DNA of 64,000 bases from the NCBI RefSeq assembly GCF_020831405.1, contig NZ_JAJHPU010000008.1, positions 62,001 through 126,000 of the forward strand, given 5' to 3'. The first letter of the stretch is position 1. Every line of letters begins with the position of its first letter. Positions 7,235-16,465 of this stretch are shown here, one piece after another. The translations under genes were made by a program, and so were the position numbers. The stretch comes from Pseudomonas oryzagri (GTDB lineage: Bacteria; Pseudomonadota; Gammaproteobacteria; Pseudomonadales; Pseudomonadaceae). Below the pieces are notes generated by a model. It did not search any database, was not told where the DNA came from, and was given only the letters and a program-made list of their open reading frames with translations.

Positions 7235-7804
7235 TTACTTGCTGCGGGTACCGGTAGCCTTGGTGGCTTCGCGGGTAGCCTGGCCGGCAGCGCTGGCGGC
7301 GGCGGCGATGCCGTTCTCGGCGATTTCCGCAGCCTGCTTGGCGGTCTTCTGCGCAGTCTCCAGCACGTTGCCAGCGGTTTCCACGGCCGACTTCAGGACG
7401 GCGACGGCCGACTCGGAGCCAGCTGGCGCGTTCTTTGCAATTTCCTCAACAAGCTCTTGGACCTGCTGGGTGCCGCGGGCGACCTGGCTCTCGCCGAGCT
7501 TGGCGAGATCGGCCTGCAGGCTGGAAACCAGATCGTACACCTGACGACCGTACTCCAGGGCGCGTTCGGCCTGTTGAGCCGGATGGGCGATGGTACCGAG
7601 CACGGAGGTGAAGGTTTGCGGATCGCGGGCGGCGAACAGCTTGCTGGCGTTGCTGAAGTTCTCCTCGCTGATGGTGCGCAGGGTGCTGATTTGCAGGGTG
7701 GTGATCTGCTCGAAGCCCTTGAGGACCTTGCTGTTCAGCTGCTGCAGCAGCTCGAGGTTGGCTTTCTGGGACGCCTGCAGTTTTTCCGAATCGAAGAAGG
7801 ACAT
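7235..7804 (-). CDS. phaP: phasin PhaP, PHB granule-associated protein
   Basis: The 189-residue protein is helical and rich in Ala, Gln and Glu. It carries the phasin_2 pattern: an N-terminal F-D-S-E-K segment, then FEQITTLQISTLRTISEENFSNASKLFAARDP near residues 31-62, and a long amphipathic helix up to an Ala-rich tail (AAAASAAGQATREATKATGTRSK). Phasins coat PHB granules and set their number and size in the cytoplasm. It is transcribed toward phaR and away from phaB. A 25-bp TGC-rich palindrome about 105 bp upstream of the start fits control by PhaR. Confidence 0.92.
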   Translation of the reverse strand: MSFFDSEKLQASQKANLELLQQLNSKVLKGFEQITTLQISTLRTISEENFSNASKLFAARDPQTFTSVLGTIAHPAQQAERALEYGRQVYDLVSSLQADLAKLGESQVARGTQQVQELVEEIAKNAPAGSESAVAVLKSAVETAGNVLETAQKTAKQAAEIAENGIAAAASAAGQATREATKATGTRSK

Positions 7805-7909
7805 GGATGAGTCTCCCGAAGATGAGAAAGGCCTGAAGCCAAGTAGAGGTGCCTGTTAGCACCGTCCTGCGATTGAATTCTTGGTGATCGTAGGAAAAAC
7901 TGCAAGCGA

Positions 7910-7934
7910 TTTTTTGTGCGCTGCACAAAAAAAA
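7910..7934. promoter_or_regulatory. candidate PhaR operator upstream of phaP
   Basis: The palindrome has arms TTTTTTGTGC (7910-7919) and GCACAAAAAA around a GCT centre. The TTGTGC-N3-GCACAA core resembles the TGC-rich PhaR sites upstream of phasin genes. It lies in the 462-bp gene-free interval 7805-8266 that separates the divergent phaP and phaB. The rest of that interval is lower in GC than its flanks, has no gene I can support and probably holds both promoters. Confidence 0.55.
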
Positions 7935-8266
7935 TTCCAAACACGCCATGATGCCTGTGGAGGCCAAAAACGCCGAAATAGCTCAAAAATGCCAAGCAAT
8001 AGCTGTTATCTGTTTCTGATGTGTGTCAAAAAGACCTTCCTTCCGACATATGCTCAGAAGGATTTTTTGCGAAGCAATAGGAGGAACCCCTTCGCCAGCG
8101 AGAGCCGGGACGCTTCTCGTCAAAAAAACGCAATCATGCCGAAGCAAGGTAGGCCTGTCGGGCCTGCACCTCAGCCTGAAGCCAGGGAACCCAGGCGGAC
8201 CGCCACATCCGACCTCCCCCGGCGAAGTTGTTTAGCTTTCTCATATGTCTAACGGAGTGACTGAGC

Positions 8267-9016
8267 ATGACCAACAACAACAAGCGCATTGCACTGGTAA
8301 CTGGCGGCATGGGTGGTATCGGCACGGCTATCAGCCAGCGCCTGTATCGTGATGGTTTCATCGTGGTGGTCGGCTGCAGCAGCCAGTCCACCCGTAAGGA
8401 AGCCTGGCTGGAACAGCAACGCCAGGAAGGCTACGAGTTCCACGCCATGGCCAGCGACATCACCAGTTGGGACGACGTGGTACGCGCTTTCGCTCAGGTA
8501 CGCGAGGAGGTGGGCCAGATCGACGTTCTGGTTAACAACGCGGGCATCACCCGCGACACCACCTTCAAGAAGATGACTCCGCAGGACTGGAGCGCGGTGA
8601 TCTCCACCAACCTCAACGGCCTGTTCAACACCTCCAAACAGGTCGTCGATTCGATGCTCGAGCGCGGTTGGGGCCGCATCATCAATATCTCCTCGGTCAA
8701 CGGCCAGCGCGGTCAGTTCGGCCAGACCAACTACTCGGCAGCCAAGGCCGGCATCCATGGCTTCACCATGGCGCTGGCCCGCGAAGTGGCCAGCAAGGGC
8801 ATCACCGTCAACACCATCTCTCCCGGCTACATCCGCACCGAGATGACCGGGGCGATCCGTGAAGACGTGTTGGAGAAGATCATTTCCGGGATTCCGGTCG
8901 GCCGCATGGGCCAGCCGGAAGAAATCGCTTCCATGGTCTCCTGGTTGGCTTCCGACGAAGGCGCCTATGCCACTGGCGCCGACTTCTCGGTCAACGGCGG
9001 CCTGAACATGGCCTGA
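8267..9016 (+). CDS. phaB: acetoacetyl-CoA reductase (NADPH) PhaB
   Basis: This 249-residue short-chain dehydrogenase reduces acetoacetyl-CoA to (R)-3-hydroxybutyryl-CoA. It has the cofactor loop TGGMGGIG (residues 12-19), NNAG near 90, an Asn at 115 and the catalytic Ser143, Tyr156 and Lys160 in ISSVNG...[17 protein letters not shown] follows near residue 185. The protein aligns in length and motifs with PhaB of Cupriavidus and Azotobacter. GGAG lies about 9 nt before the ATG. phaA follows 89 bp downstream in the same direction, and a 7-bp GC hairpin (9040-9062) lies between them. Its place beside phaA and phaC shows that the short-chain PHB route is encoded. Confidence 0.95.
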   Translation: MTNNNKRIALVTGGMGGIGTAISQRLYRDGFIVVVGCSSQSTRKEAWLEQQRQEGYEFHAMASDITSWDDVVRAFAQVREEVGQIDVLVNNAGITRDTTFKKMTPQDWSAVISTNLNGLFNTSKQVVDSMLERGWGRIINISSVNGQRGQFGQTNYSAAKAGIHGFTMALAREVASKGITVNTISPGYIRTEMTGAIREDVLEKIISGIPVGRMGQPEEIASMVSWLASDEGAYATGADFSVNGGLNMA

Positions 9017-9105
9017 TCGGCTCTGCCGATCCCTGGCGGCGCCCGGTTCACTCCGCCGGGCGACCGCCCCTTCTCCAGTTCCCAGATTTCAGCAGAGGTT
9101 CTTCC

Positions 9106-10284
9106 ATGAACGACGTTGTCATTGTCGCCGCTACCCGTACCGCCATCGGCTCCTTCCAGGGTGGCCTGAGCAGCATTCCCGCCCCGGACCTGGGCGCTGC
9201 GGTGATCCGTCAGGTGCTCGCGCAGAGCGGCGTGAAGCCGCAGGATATCGACGAAGTGATCCTCGGCCAGGTGCTCACCGCAGGCAGTGGCCAGAACCCG
9301 GCCCGCCAGGCTGCGATCAAGGCCGGCCTGCCGAACGAAGTGCCGGCGCTGACCCTCAACAAGGTGTGCGGCTCGGGTCTCAAGGCCGTACAGCTGGCCG
9401 TGCAGGCCATCCGCTGCGGCGACGCCGAGCTGATCATCGCCGGCGGCCAGGAGAACATGAGCCTGTCGCCCTACGTGCTGCCCAAGGCCCGTACCGGCCT
9501 GCGCATGGGCCATGCCCAGCTGCAGGACAGCATGATCCAGGACGGCCTGTGGGATGCCTTCAACGACTACCACATGGGCATCACCGCCGAGAACCTGGCC
9601 AAGCGCTTCGAGATCACTCGCGAGGAGCAGGACGCCTTCGCCGCCGCCTCCCAGCAGAAGGCCGCCGCAGCCATCGAGGCCGGCACCTTCAAGGCCGAGA
9701 TCACCCCGATCCTGATCCCGCAGCGCAAGGGCGACCCGCTGGCCTTCGCCACCGACGAGCAGCCGCGCGGCGACACCACCTACGACAGCCTGGCCAAGCT
9801 CAAGCCGGCCTTCAGCAAGGACGGCAGCGTCACCGCCGGCAATGCCTCCAGCATCAACGACGGCGCTGCCGTGGTGTTGCTGGCCAGTGCCAAGAAGGCC
9901 GCCGAACTGGGTCTGCCGGTACTGGCCAAGATCAAGGCCTACGCCAGCTCCGGCGTCGACCCGGCGATCATGGGCATCGGACCGGTATCGGCCACCCGCC
10001 TGTGCCTGGAGAAGGCCGGCTGGAGTCTCGACGACCTCGACCGCGTCGAAGCCAACGAGGCCTTCGCCGTGCAGGCGCTGAGCGTCAACAAGGAGCTCGG
10101 CTGGGATACCAGCAAGATCAACGTGAACGGTGGCGCCATCGCCCTCGGCCACCCGATCGGCGCTTCCGGCTGCCGCATCCTGGTCACCCTGCTGTACGAA
10201 CTGCAGCGCAGTAACCTGAGCAAGGGCCTGGCCACCTTGTGCATCGGTGGCGGTCAGGGCGTGGCCCTCGCAATCGAACGCTGA
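9106..10284 (+). CDS. phaA: acetyl-CoA C-acetyltransferase (beta-ketothiolase) PhaA
   Basis: The 392-residue biosynthetic thiolase condenses two acetyl-CoA into acetoacetyl-CoA. The acyl-accepting Cys88 lies in [12 protein letters not shown], His349 in [14 protein letters not shown] and the second active cysteine Cys379 in [11 protein letters not shown]; all three are intact. The length is standard. The start has AGAGGTTCTTCC before the ATG. The gene is the second of the phaB-phaA pair and is followed by a very strong hairpin that separates it from the first phaC by 83 bp. It supplies the substrate for PhaB. Confidence 0.95.
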   Translation: MNDVVIVAATRTAIGSFQGGLSSIPAPDLGAAVIRQVLAQSGVKPQDIDEVILGQVLTAGSGQNPARQAAIKAGLPNEVPALTLNKVCGSGLKAVQLAVQAIRCGDAELIIAGGQENMSLSPYVLPKARTGLRMGHAQLQDSMIQDGLWDAFNDYHMGITAENLAKRFEITREEQDAFAAASQQKAAAAIEAGTFKAEITPILIPQRKGDPLAFATDEQPRGDTTYDSLAKLKPAFSKDGSVTAGNASSINDGAAVVLLASAKKAAELGLPVLAKIKAYASSGVDPAIMGIGPVSATRLCLEKAGWSLDDLDRVEANEAFAVQALSVNKELGWDTSKINVNGGAIALGHPIGASGCRILVTLLYELQRSNLSKGLATLCIGGGQGVALAIER

Positions 10285-10293
10285 TATGGTCTG

Positions 10294-10325
10294 AACACCC
10301 CCGCACCCTGCGGTGCGGGGGTGTT
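10294..10325 (+). terminator. 14-bp perfect hairpin between phaA and phaC
   Basis: The stem AACACCCCCGCACC / GGTGCGGGGGTGTT is perfect and closes a CTGC tetraloop, but no T-run follows. It lies 9 bp after the phaA stop and 42 bp before the phaC start. It may reduce read-through into phaC or protect the phaBA transcript. Confidence 0.65.
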
Positions 10326-10367
10326 GCCAGTCGGATACCAGCAGCCTCTTGATAGCGGACACCTGTG

Positions 10368-12074
10368 ATGGATAACTCCCCGCCCTTCTCGGCCTTCTTC
10401 TCGGCCAACCTGCCCTTCGTCGCCCGGGCAGCCCTCGAACAACTACGCATCTGGGTACGCCACAATCCCTGGTTCCAGGGCAAGAACACCGACAGCTGGT
10501 TCCAGGTCGAGGGCGCGACTCTCGACCGTTTGCAGACCGAGTACGGTGGCGAATGGGCCCAACTCGGCATGCAGATGCTGACCCGTCAGCCGTTCGCCTT
10601 CACCGATGCGCGCTTTGCCGGCAATGCCTGGAGCCAGCCGCTGTTCGGCTCGCTGGCCGCCCTCTACCTGCTCAACTCGCGCTTCCTGATGCGTCTGATC
10701 GACGAGTTGCCGATCGAGTCGGGCAAGATGCGGCAGCGCCTGGTGTTCCTGGTCGATCAACTGATCGCCGCCGGGGCGCCGAGCAACTACCTGAACAGCA
10801 ACCCCGAAGCGCTCGAGCGCGCCGTGCAGACCGGCGGAGCCAGCCTGTTCAGCGGCCTGCTGCACCTCGCCAGCGACCTCAAGGAAGGCAAGCTGCGTCA
10901 GTGCGACAGCAGCGCCTTCGAGGTCGGCGTCAACCTGGCCACCACGCCCGGTCAGGTGGTCTACGAGAACCCGCTGTTCCAGCTGATCCAGTACACGCCG
11001 CAGAGCGAAACCCAATACAAGCGCCCGCTGCTGATCGTTCCGCCGGCGATCAACAAGTTCTACATCCTCGACCTGCAACCGGAAAGCTCGCTGGTGCGCT
11101 ACGCCCTGGAGCAGGGCCAGCCGGTGTTCCTGGTATCCTGGCGCAACGCCGACGAGAGCGTCGCCACGGCGAATTGGGACGACTACGTCGAGCAGGGCAT
11201 CATCGAGGCGATCAAGGTCACTCAGGCGATCAGCGGCGAGCAGCAGCTCAACATGCTCGGCTACTGTGTCGGCGGCACCCTGCTGGCCTGCGGTCTTGCC
11301 GTGCTCGCCGCACGCGGCGAGAAACCGGCCGCCAGCCTGACCCTGCTGGTCACCCTCCTCGACTTCGAGGACACCGGCGTGCTCGACGTGTTCGTCGACG
11401 AGGAGATCGTCCGCTACCGCGAGCGCACCATCGGTGGCGAAGGCGGCAACTTCGGCCTGTACCGCGGCGAGGACATGGGCAACACCTTCTCCCTGCTGCG
11501 CCCCAACGAGCTGTGGTGGAACTACGGCATCGAGAAGTACCTCAAGGGCCAGAAGCCGCGCTCGCTGGACCTGCTGTTCTGGAACAACGACCACACCCAT
11601 CTGCCCGGCCCGATGTACTGCTGGTACCTGCGCCATGCCTACCTGCAGAACGACCTGAAGTCCGGCCGCCTGCAGGTCTGCGGCGAAACCGTCGACCTCG
11701 GCAAGCTGGACATGCCGACCTACCTGGTCGGCACCCGCGAGGACCACATCGTGCCGTGGCGCAGCGCCTTCGCCAGTTCGCGCCTGCTCAAGGGGCCGAC
11801 CCGCTTCGTGCTCGGCGCCTCCGGGCACATCGCCGGCATCATCAATCCGCCGGCGAAGAAGAAACGCAGCTACTGGACGAGCGAGGCGCTACCGAGCGAT
11901 CCGGACCAGTGGTTCGCTGCGGCCAGCGAGCATCCCGGCAGCTGGTGGGGCGACTGGACCGAGTGGCTGGCCAAGACCTCCGGCGAGCGCGTCCCGGCGA
12001 CCGGCAAACTTGGCTCGAAGAAGTATCCGCCGCTGGAAGCGGCACCCGGCCGCTACGTCCTGCAACGCAACTGA
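10368..12074 (+). CDS. phaC: class I poly(R)-3-hydroxybutyrate synthase PhaC, first copy
   Basis: The protein has 568 residues from the ATG at 10368; a GTG one codon earlier is also in frame. It polymerises (R)-3-hydroxybutyryl-CoA at the granule surface. The lipase-like box is GYCVGG with nucleophile Cys300, and Asp459 (GTREDHIVPW) and His487 (GASGHIAGI) complete the triad. FWNNDHTHLPG and PPAINKFYILD are class I signatures. It is followed by a hairpin and a second, colinear synthase gene. The central part (about residues 130-490) is almost identical to copy 2, while the first 100 and last 80 residues differ more. A medium-chain class II enzyme is unlikely given the phaB/phaA partners and the motifs. 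Confidence 0.93.
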   Translation: MDNSPPFSAFFSANLPFVARAALEQLRIWVRHNPWFQGKNTDSWFQVEGATLDRLQTEYGGEWAQLGMQMLTRQPFAFTDARFAGNAWSQPLFGSLAALYLLNSRFLMRLIDELPIESGKMRQRLVFLVDQLIAAGAPSNYLNSNPEALERAVQTGGASLFSGLLHLASDLKEGKLRQCDSSAFEVGVNLATTPGQVVYENPLFQLIQYTPQSETQYKRPLLIVPPAINKFYILDLQPESSLVRYALEQGQPVFLVSWRNADESVATANWDDYVEQGIIEAIKVTQAISGEQQLNMLGYCVGGTLLACGLAVLAARGEKPAASLTLLVTLLDFEDTGVLDVFVDEEIVRYRERTIGGEGGNFGLYRGEDMGNTFSLLRPNELWWNYGIEKYLKGQKPRSLDLLFWNNDHTHLPGPMYCWYLRHAYLQNDLKSGRLQVCGETVDLGKLDMPTYLVGTREDHIVPWRSAFASSRLLKGPTRFVLGASGHIAGIINPPAKKKRSYWTSEALPSDPDQWFAAASEHPGSWWGDWTEWLAKTSGERVPATGKLGSKKYPPLEAAPGRYVLQRN

Positions 12075-12083
12075 GATAAGCAA

Positions 12084-12106
12084 CCGGCCCGCCTCGTGCG
12101 GGCCGG
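12084..12106 (+). terminator. hairpin after first phaC
   Basis: A 9-bp stem CCGGCCCGC / GCGGGCCGG with a CTCGT loop begins 10 bp after the phaC stop. It is followed by ATTG, not by a T-run. Confidence 0.6.
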
Positions 12107-12478
12107 ATTGCATCGCCTCCTTTCTCCCTCCCCTTGATCCCCGACCGTGCCACGCTGGAGCTCCGCCAGCACAGCGCATCCTCCCTCTGCAGGCGGCGCC
12201 ACCGCCCGGTAATCCGCCGTGCCCCCAGGTGCCCCGGGCAAAGTGCTTTGCATTGCACGACTGTCACCAATTTTCACCAGCACTGACCGCCATGGCTGTC
12301 ATGCAATGAAAAATACCTGACGCTGGATGTAAAGCATGTGGGGGTATGAATCCCTAGATTGGCTGTTCTGCACGCGAAGCTGGACGATTTCGCTGCACAG
12401 GTGCCCCCTGCCAACGGCGTAGCCATGGCCACGGAGGGCTTTCTGCCGATACAGCTGCCTCAGGTAGCGGATACAAGA
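12107..12478 (+). promoter_or_regulatory. gene-free interval between the two phaC genes
   Basis: No convincing gene is present; one frame open from 12359 has no homologous N-terminus in the paralog. At 12244-12259 GTGC-N8-GCAC flanks TTTGCATT, and at 12391-12399 CGCTGCACA repeats nine bases of the phaP palindrome, so PhaR binding is possible. The last 35-40 bp before the second phaC resemble the same region of the first phaC (GATACAGCTGCCTC versus GATACCAGCAGCCTC, then TAGCGGA), which shows that the duplication included part of the leader. Confidence 0.5.
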
Positions 12479-14185
12479 ATGACCAATATCCCGCCCTTCT
12501 CGGCCTTCTTCCCGGCCAACCTGCCCTTCGTCGCCCGTGCTGCCCTGGAGCCGTTGCGCTTCTGGGTGCGCCAGAGTCCCTGGTTCCAGGGCAAGGACAC
12601 CGACGCCTGGTTCGACGTAGATGCCGCGGCTCTCGATCGTCTGCAAGGCGAATACAACAGCGAATGGGCCCAGCTCGGCATGCAGATGCTGACCCATCAA
12701 CCATTCGCCTTCAGCGACTCGCGCTTTGCCGGCAGAGCCTGGAACCAGCCGCTGTTCGGCTCGCTGGCCGCCCTCTACCTGCTCAACTCGCGCTACCTGA
12801 TGCGCCTGATCGACGAGTTGCCGATCGAATCGGCCAAGCTGCGCAAGCGCCTGGGTTTCCTGGTCGAACAGCTGATCGCCGCCGGGGCGCCGAGCAACTA
12901 CCTGAACAGCAACCCCGAAGCGCTCGAGTACGCGGTGCAGACCGGCGGAGCCAGCCTGTTCAGCGGCCTGCTGCACCTGGTCAGCGACCTCAAGGAAGGC
13001 AAGCTGCGCCAGTGCGACAGCGGCGCCTTCGAGGTCGGCGTCAACCTGGCCACCACGCCTGGCCAGGTGGTCTACGAGAACCCGCTGTTCCAGCTGATCC
13101 AGTACGCGCCGCAGAGCGCCACCCAGTACAAGCGCCCGCTGCTGCTGGTACCGCCGGCGATCAACAAGTTCTATATCCTCGACATGCAGCCGGAGAGCTC
13201 GCTGGTGCGCTACGCCCTGGAGCAGGGCCATCCGGTGTACCTGATGTCCTGGCGCAACGTCGACCAGAGCATGGCCGCCACTACCTGGGACGACTACGTC
13301 GAGCAGGGCATCATCGAGGCGATCCGCGTCACCCAGGCGATCAGCGGCGAGCAGCAGCTCAACATGCTCGGCTACTGTGTCGGCGGCACCCTGCTGGCCT
13401 GCGGCCTGGGTGTGCTCGCCGCACGCGGCGAGAAACCGGCCGCCAGCCTGACCCTGCTGGTCACCCTGCTCGATTTCGCGGACACCGGCGTGCTGAACGT
13501 GTTCGTCGACGAGGAGATCGTCCGCTACCGCGAGCGCACCATCGGTGGCGAAGGCGGCAACTTCGGCCTGTTCCGCGGCGAGGACATGGGCAACACCTTC
13601 TCCCTGCTGCGTCCCAACGAACTGTGGTGGAACTACGGCGTCGAGAAGTACCTCAAGGGCCAGAAGCCGCGCTCGCTGGATCTGCTGTTCTGGAACAACG
13701 ACCACACCCATCTGCCCGGCGCCATGTACTGCTGGTACCTGCGCCACGCCTATCTGCAGAACGAGCTGAAGTCCGGCCGCCTGCAGGTCTGCGGCGAGAC
13801 CCTCGATCTCGGCGAATTGGACATGCCGACCTATGTGGTCGGTGCCCGCGAAGACCACATCGTGCCGTGGCAGAGCGCCTTCAACAGCGGGCACCTGCTC
13901 AAGGGGCCGACCCGCTTCGTGCTCGGCGCCTCCGGGCACATCGCCGGGATCATCAACCCGGTCTCGAAGAACAAGCGCAGCTACTGGACCAACGAAGCGC
14001 TGCCGGCCGATCCCGCGCAGTGGCTGGAAGGCGCCGTCGAGCAGCCCGGCAGCTGGTGGACCGACTGGGCCACCTGGTTGGGGCAGCATGGCGGCAAGCG
14101 CGGCAAGCCGGCCGCCCGCCTCGGCTCGGTCGACTACCCGCCGCGCGAACCCGCACCCGGCCAGTACGTGCTGGATCGCGGCTGA
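12479..14185 (+). CDS. phaC: class I PHB synthase PhaC, tandem second copy
   Basis: The start at MTNIPPFSAFFPANLPF is set by alignment with the first copy and gives exactly 568 residues with no gaps between the two. By eye they share roughly 85 percent of residues. Cys300 (GYCVGG), Asp459 (GAREDHIVPW) and His487 (GASGHIAGI) are all conserved, so both copies should be active. Differences cluster at the N-terminus and in the last 80 residues. The two may differ in expression, granule targeting or partner binding. An in-frame extension upstream to 12359 is not supported. A hairpin follows 10 bp after the stop codon. Confidence 0.92.
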   Translation: MTNIPPFSAFFPANLPFVARAALEPLRFWVRQSPWFQGKDTDAWFDVDAAALDRLQGEYNSEWAQLGMQMLTHQPFAFSDSRFAGRAWNQPLFGSLAALYLLNSRYLMRLIDELPIESAKLRKRLGFLVEQLIAAGAPSNYLNSNPEALEYAVQTGGASLFSGLLHLVSDLKEGKLRQCDSGAFEVGVNLATTPGQVVYENPLFQLIQYAPQSATQYKRPLLLVPPAINKFYILDMQPESSLVRYALEQGHPVYLMSWRNVDQSMAATTWDDYVEQGIIEAIRVTQAISGEQQLNMLGYCVGGTLLACGLGVLAARGEKPAASLTLLVTLLDFADTGVLNVFVDEEIVRYRERTIGGEGGNFGLFRGEDMGNTFSLLRPNELWWNYGVEKYLKGQKPRSLDLLFWNNDHTHLPGAMYCWYLRHAYLQNELKSGRLQVCGETLDLGELDMPTYVVGAREDHIVPWQSAFNSGHLLKGPTRFVLGASGHIAGIINPVSKNKRSYWTNEALPADPAQWLEGAVEQPGSWWTDWATWLGQHGGKRGKPAARLGSVDYPPREPAPGQYVLDRG

Positions 14186-14194
14186 CCCTCGGCG

Positions 14195-14218
14195 CCCGAC
14201 CCGCCGGCGCGGGTCGGG
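14195..14218 (+). terminator. hairpin after second phaC
   Basis: A 10-bp stem CCCGACCCGC / GCGGGTCGGG with a CGGC loop is followed by TT. It separates the PHB genes from the downstream FAH-family gene. Confidence 0.6.
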
Positions 14219-14245
14219 TTCCGCTTCCTGAGCAGAGAGCCTGCC

Positions 14246-15079
14246 ATGCGCTATGTCCATTTCCTCCACCGGGGCGAGCCCACCCTCGGCGTGCGCCGCG
14301 CCCAGGGCGTGCAAGTCCTCGGCAACGAACCCCTGGAATTGCTGCTGGCGCGCGGTGTCGATCTGCTGCGCTATGCCGACCAGGCGCAGGGGCCGCTGGT
14401 GCAGGTGGAGGCCGCTGCCTTCCTGCCGCTGCTGCGGCAGCCGCCGAAGATCATCTGCGTCGGCCTCAACTACGCCGAGCACACCCGCGAGACGGCCTTC
14501 GTCCAGCCCGACTATCCGACCTTCTTCGCCCGCCTCCCCTCAAGCCTGACCGCGCACAACCGGCCGCTGGTGCGCCCGCGAGTCTCCGACTCGCTGGACT
14601 ACGAGGGCGAGATGGCGGTGGTGCTGAAGAGCGGCGGGCGGCATATCCGCGAGGAGGACGCCCTGCGGCACGTCGCCGGCTATACGCTGTTCAACGATGC
14701 CTCGGTACGCGACTACCAGTTCAAGTCGCCGCAATGGACGGTGGGCAAGAATTTCGACGACACCGGGGCGTTCGGCCCGGAGCTGGTCACCGCCGACGAG
14801 CTGCCACCCGGCGGCAAGGGCCTGCAGATCGAAACCCGCCTGAACGGCCGGGTGGTGCAGTCGGCCAACACCAGCGACATGATCTTCGACATCGCCAGCC
14901 TGATCGCCACGCTGAGTGCCGCGATGACCCTGCAGGCGGGCGACGTGATCGTCACCGGCACGCCCGCCGGCGTCGGCTTCAGCCGGGAGCCCAGGCTCTA
15001 CCTCAAGGCCGGCGACCGGGTGGAAGTGACCATCGAAGGAATCGGCACCCTGAGCAACCCAGTGATCGATGAAGCCTGA
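14246..15079 (+). CDS. fumarylacetoacetate hydrolase family protein
   Basis: The 277-residue protein has a short N-terminal domain and then the FAH fold from about residue 68. Visible motifs are KIICVGLNYAEH, DYEGEMAVVL with the metal-binding glutamates, GYTLFNDASVRD, GKNFDDTGAFGP and VIVTGTPAGVGF. Such enzymes cleave carbon-carbon bonds or decarboxylate or isomerise beta-diketo-type acids in aromatic or hydroxy-acid breakdown, using a divalent metal. GAGAGCC lies before the ATG. No pathway partner is adjacent, so the substrate stays open. It is convergent with the alpha/beta hydrolase gene downstream. Confidence 0.85.
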   Translation: MRYVHFLHRGEPTLGVRRAQGVQVLGNEPLELLLARGVDLLRYADQAQGPLVQVEAAAFLPLLRQPPKIICVGLNYAEHTRETAFVQPDYPTFFARLPSSLTAHNRPLVRPRVSDSLDYEGEMAVVLKSGGRHIREEDALRHVAGYTLFNDASVRDYQFKSPQWTVGKNFDDTGAFGPELVTADELPPGGKGLQIETRLNGRVVQSANTSDMIFDIASLIATLSAAMTLQAGDVIVTGTPAGVGFSREPRLYLKAGDRVEVTIEGIGTLSNPVIDEA

Positions 15080-15094
15080 GCGCCGACCCGCCCT

Positions 15095-15760
15095 TCAAGC
15101 CGACCGCAGGTAGCGCCGGAACCACTCGTCCGCCAGCTGCGCCACCACCAGCAGCTTGCCCGGCTCCTCGAACAGATGGGTGGCCCCGGGCACCACCTCC
15201 AGGTGCTTGCTGCCGGCCAACCGTGCCAGGCTGGCGCGATTGAGGGCGAGTACTTCGTGGTCTTCGCCGCCGACGATCAGCAGGGTTGGCGCGCGCACCT
15301 CTTCCAGGGCATCGCCGGCCAGATCCGTGCGTCCGCCACGGGAAACCACGGCGGCGACCGCGTGTTGGCGCTGCGCCGCGCATATCAGCGCCGCTGCGGC
15401 ACCGGTGCTGGCGCCGAATAACCCAAGGAGCAGCGGGTGCAGGCGCTCGTCGGCTTGCAGCCAGTCGACCACCCCGGCCAGGCGCCTGGCCAGCAGCGGA
15501 ATGTCGAAGCGGAACTCGCGGGTGATTTCGTCCACCTGCTGCTCTTCCATGGTCAGCAGATCGAGCAGCAAGGTACCCAGGCCGAGGTCGTTGAAATAAC
15601 GCGCCACCTGCTGGTTGCGCGGACTGAACCGGCTGCTGCCGCTGCCATGGGCGAACACCACCAGTCCCTCGGCGTCGTGCGGCAGGGCCAGATCGCCGTG
15701 CAGCACGGCGTCGTCGAGGCTGAGGATCAGGCTGCGCGGCGGCCTCTTCGGAGCGATCAT
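15095..15760 (-). CDS. alpha/beta hydrolase, dienelactone hydrolase-like
   Basis: The start is the ATG of MIAPKRPPRSLIL, preceded by GGGGGA at 8 nt, giving 221 residues. The nucleophile is the Ser in FGASTGAAAA, the acid is the Asp in VGGEDHEVL and the base is the His in PGATHLFEEP, so the triad is complete. FAHGSGSSRFSPRNQ near residue 35 provides the oxyanion loop. Small hydrolases of this type occur in stress and anaerobic gene groups of pseudomonads, sometimes fused to phosphoribosyltransferases. Here it stands alone and is divergent from the CBS-domain gene. The substrate is unknown. Confidence 0.8.
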   Translation of the reverse strand: MIAPKRPPRSLILSLDDAVLHGDLALPHDAEGLVVFAHGSGSSRFSPRNQQVARYFNDLGLGTLLLDLLTMEEQQVDEITREFRFDIPLLARRLAGVVDWLQADERLHPLLLGLFGASTGAAAALICAAQRQHAVAAVVSRGGRTDLAGDALEEVRAPTLLIVGGEDHEVLALNRASLARLAGSKHLEVVPGATHLFEEPGKLLVVAQLADEWFRRYLRSA

Positions 15761-15966
15761 GGCGACATCCCCCGCTATCGTCCCCCTTAGCTTAGCCGGC
15801 GCCGCGACGGGCGGCGGCCGTATGTCCGATCGGGGTCGCCCCTGCACCGCCCCAGGGGTCTAGAATCAACAAGATGCCTCTTTGCTCATCCGGAGGATGA
15901 GGTATCGGTCCACGCGACGGCGTATTCGGGATCAGCCTGCGCAGCCGCTCAGCGAGGAGCATGAAG

Positions 15967-16455
15967 ATGAACGTCAGCGAAGTCATGCAGACGCCGGCCC
16001 AGAGCTGTCTCCCCGACGACAGTCTGGAAATGGCCGCGCAAATGATGGCGCAGAACGATTGCGGATCGATCGCCGTGGTCGACGAGGCCAACCATGCGAT
16101 CGGCATCGTCACCGACCGCGACATCGCCCTGCTGGCCGCCGATCGGCACCAGCCGCTATGGGAACTCAAGGCTGCCGACCTGTCCGGCCGCCATGACCTC
16201 TATACCTGCCGCGAAGACACCGACGTGCACGAAGCCCTGCACCTGATGGCCGACAAGAAGGTGCGGCGCCTGCCAGTGGTCGGTGCCGATGGCGAACTGC
16301 ACGGCATGGTCGCCATGTCGGACATTCTCCACCGCCTGCGCATGTCCGGAAGGGCGACCCAAGACACCGCCGAGGACTGGCGTGAGGCCCTAGAGACCTT
16401 CAACCACATCACCACCCCCAGCCTGCCGATCACCACGCCCGACAGGAGCATGTGA
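15967..16455 (+). CDS. CBS-domain pair protein
   Basis: Two CBS motifs fill the 162 residues: VSEVMQTPAQSCLPDDSLEMAA...IGIVTDRDIA and a second with EDTDVHEALHLMADKKVRRLPVV...GMVAMSDIL. These bind adenosine nucleotides and act as energy sensors. The ATG at 15967 is favoured because GAGGAG lies 7 nt upstream; an ATG two codons earlier is too close to it. The last 30 residues are a unique tail. The gene leads a plus-strand series with the small basic protein, Hsp20 and P-type ATPase genes. Free-standing CBS proteins of this kind belong to hypoxia-responsive gene sets in several bacteria. Its partner is not known. Confidence 0.85.
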   Translation: MNVSEVMQTPAQSCLPDDSLEMAAQMMAQNDCGSIAVVDEANHAIGIVTDRDIALLAADRHQPLWELKAADLSGRHDLYTCREDTDVHEALHLMADKKVRRLPVVGADGELHGMVAMSDILHRLRMSGRATQDTAEDWREALETFNHITTPSLPITTPDRSM

Positions 16456-16465
16456 GACCTTCCCG

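Noticed and set aside
12359-12478. 40-residue N-terminal extension of the second PhaC
   Set aside because: The paralog has no such extension, and the start at 12479 makes both proteins exactly the same length.
12299-14482. 727-codon reverse-strand frame opposite the second phaC, and similar frames opposite the first phaC and phaA
   Set aside because: High GC leaves antisense frames open; their composition follows from the codon use of the sense genes.
12664-15072. 802-codon open frame on the plus strand across the second phaC and the FAH-family gene
   Set aside because: It is the +1-type shadow of two real genes with clear catalytic motifs, has low-complexity Arg/Ala/Pro content and no family features.
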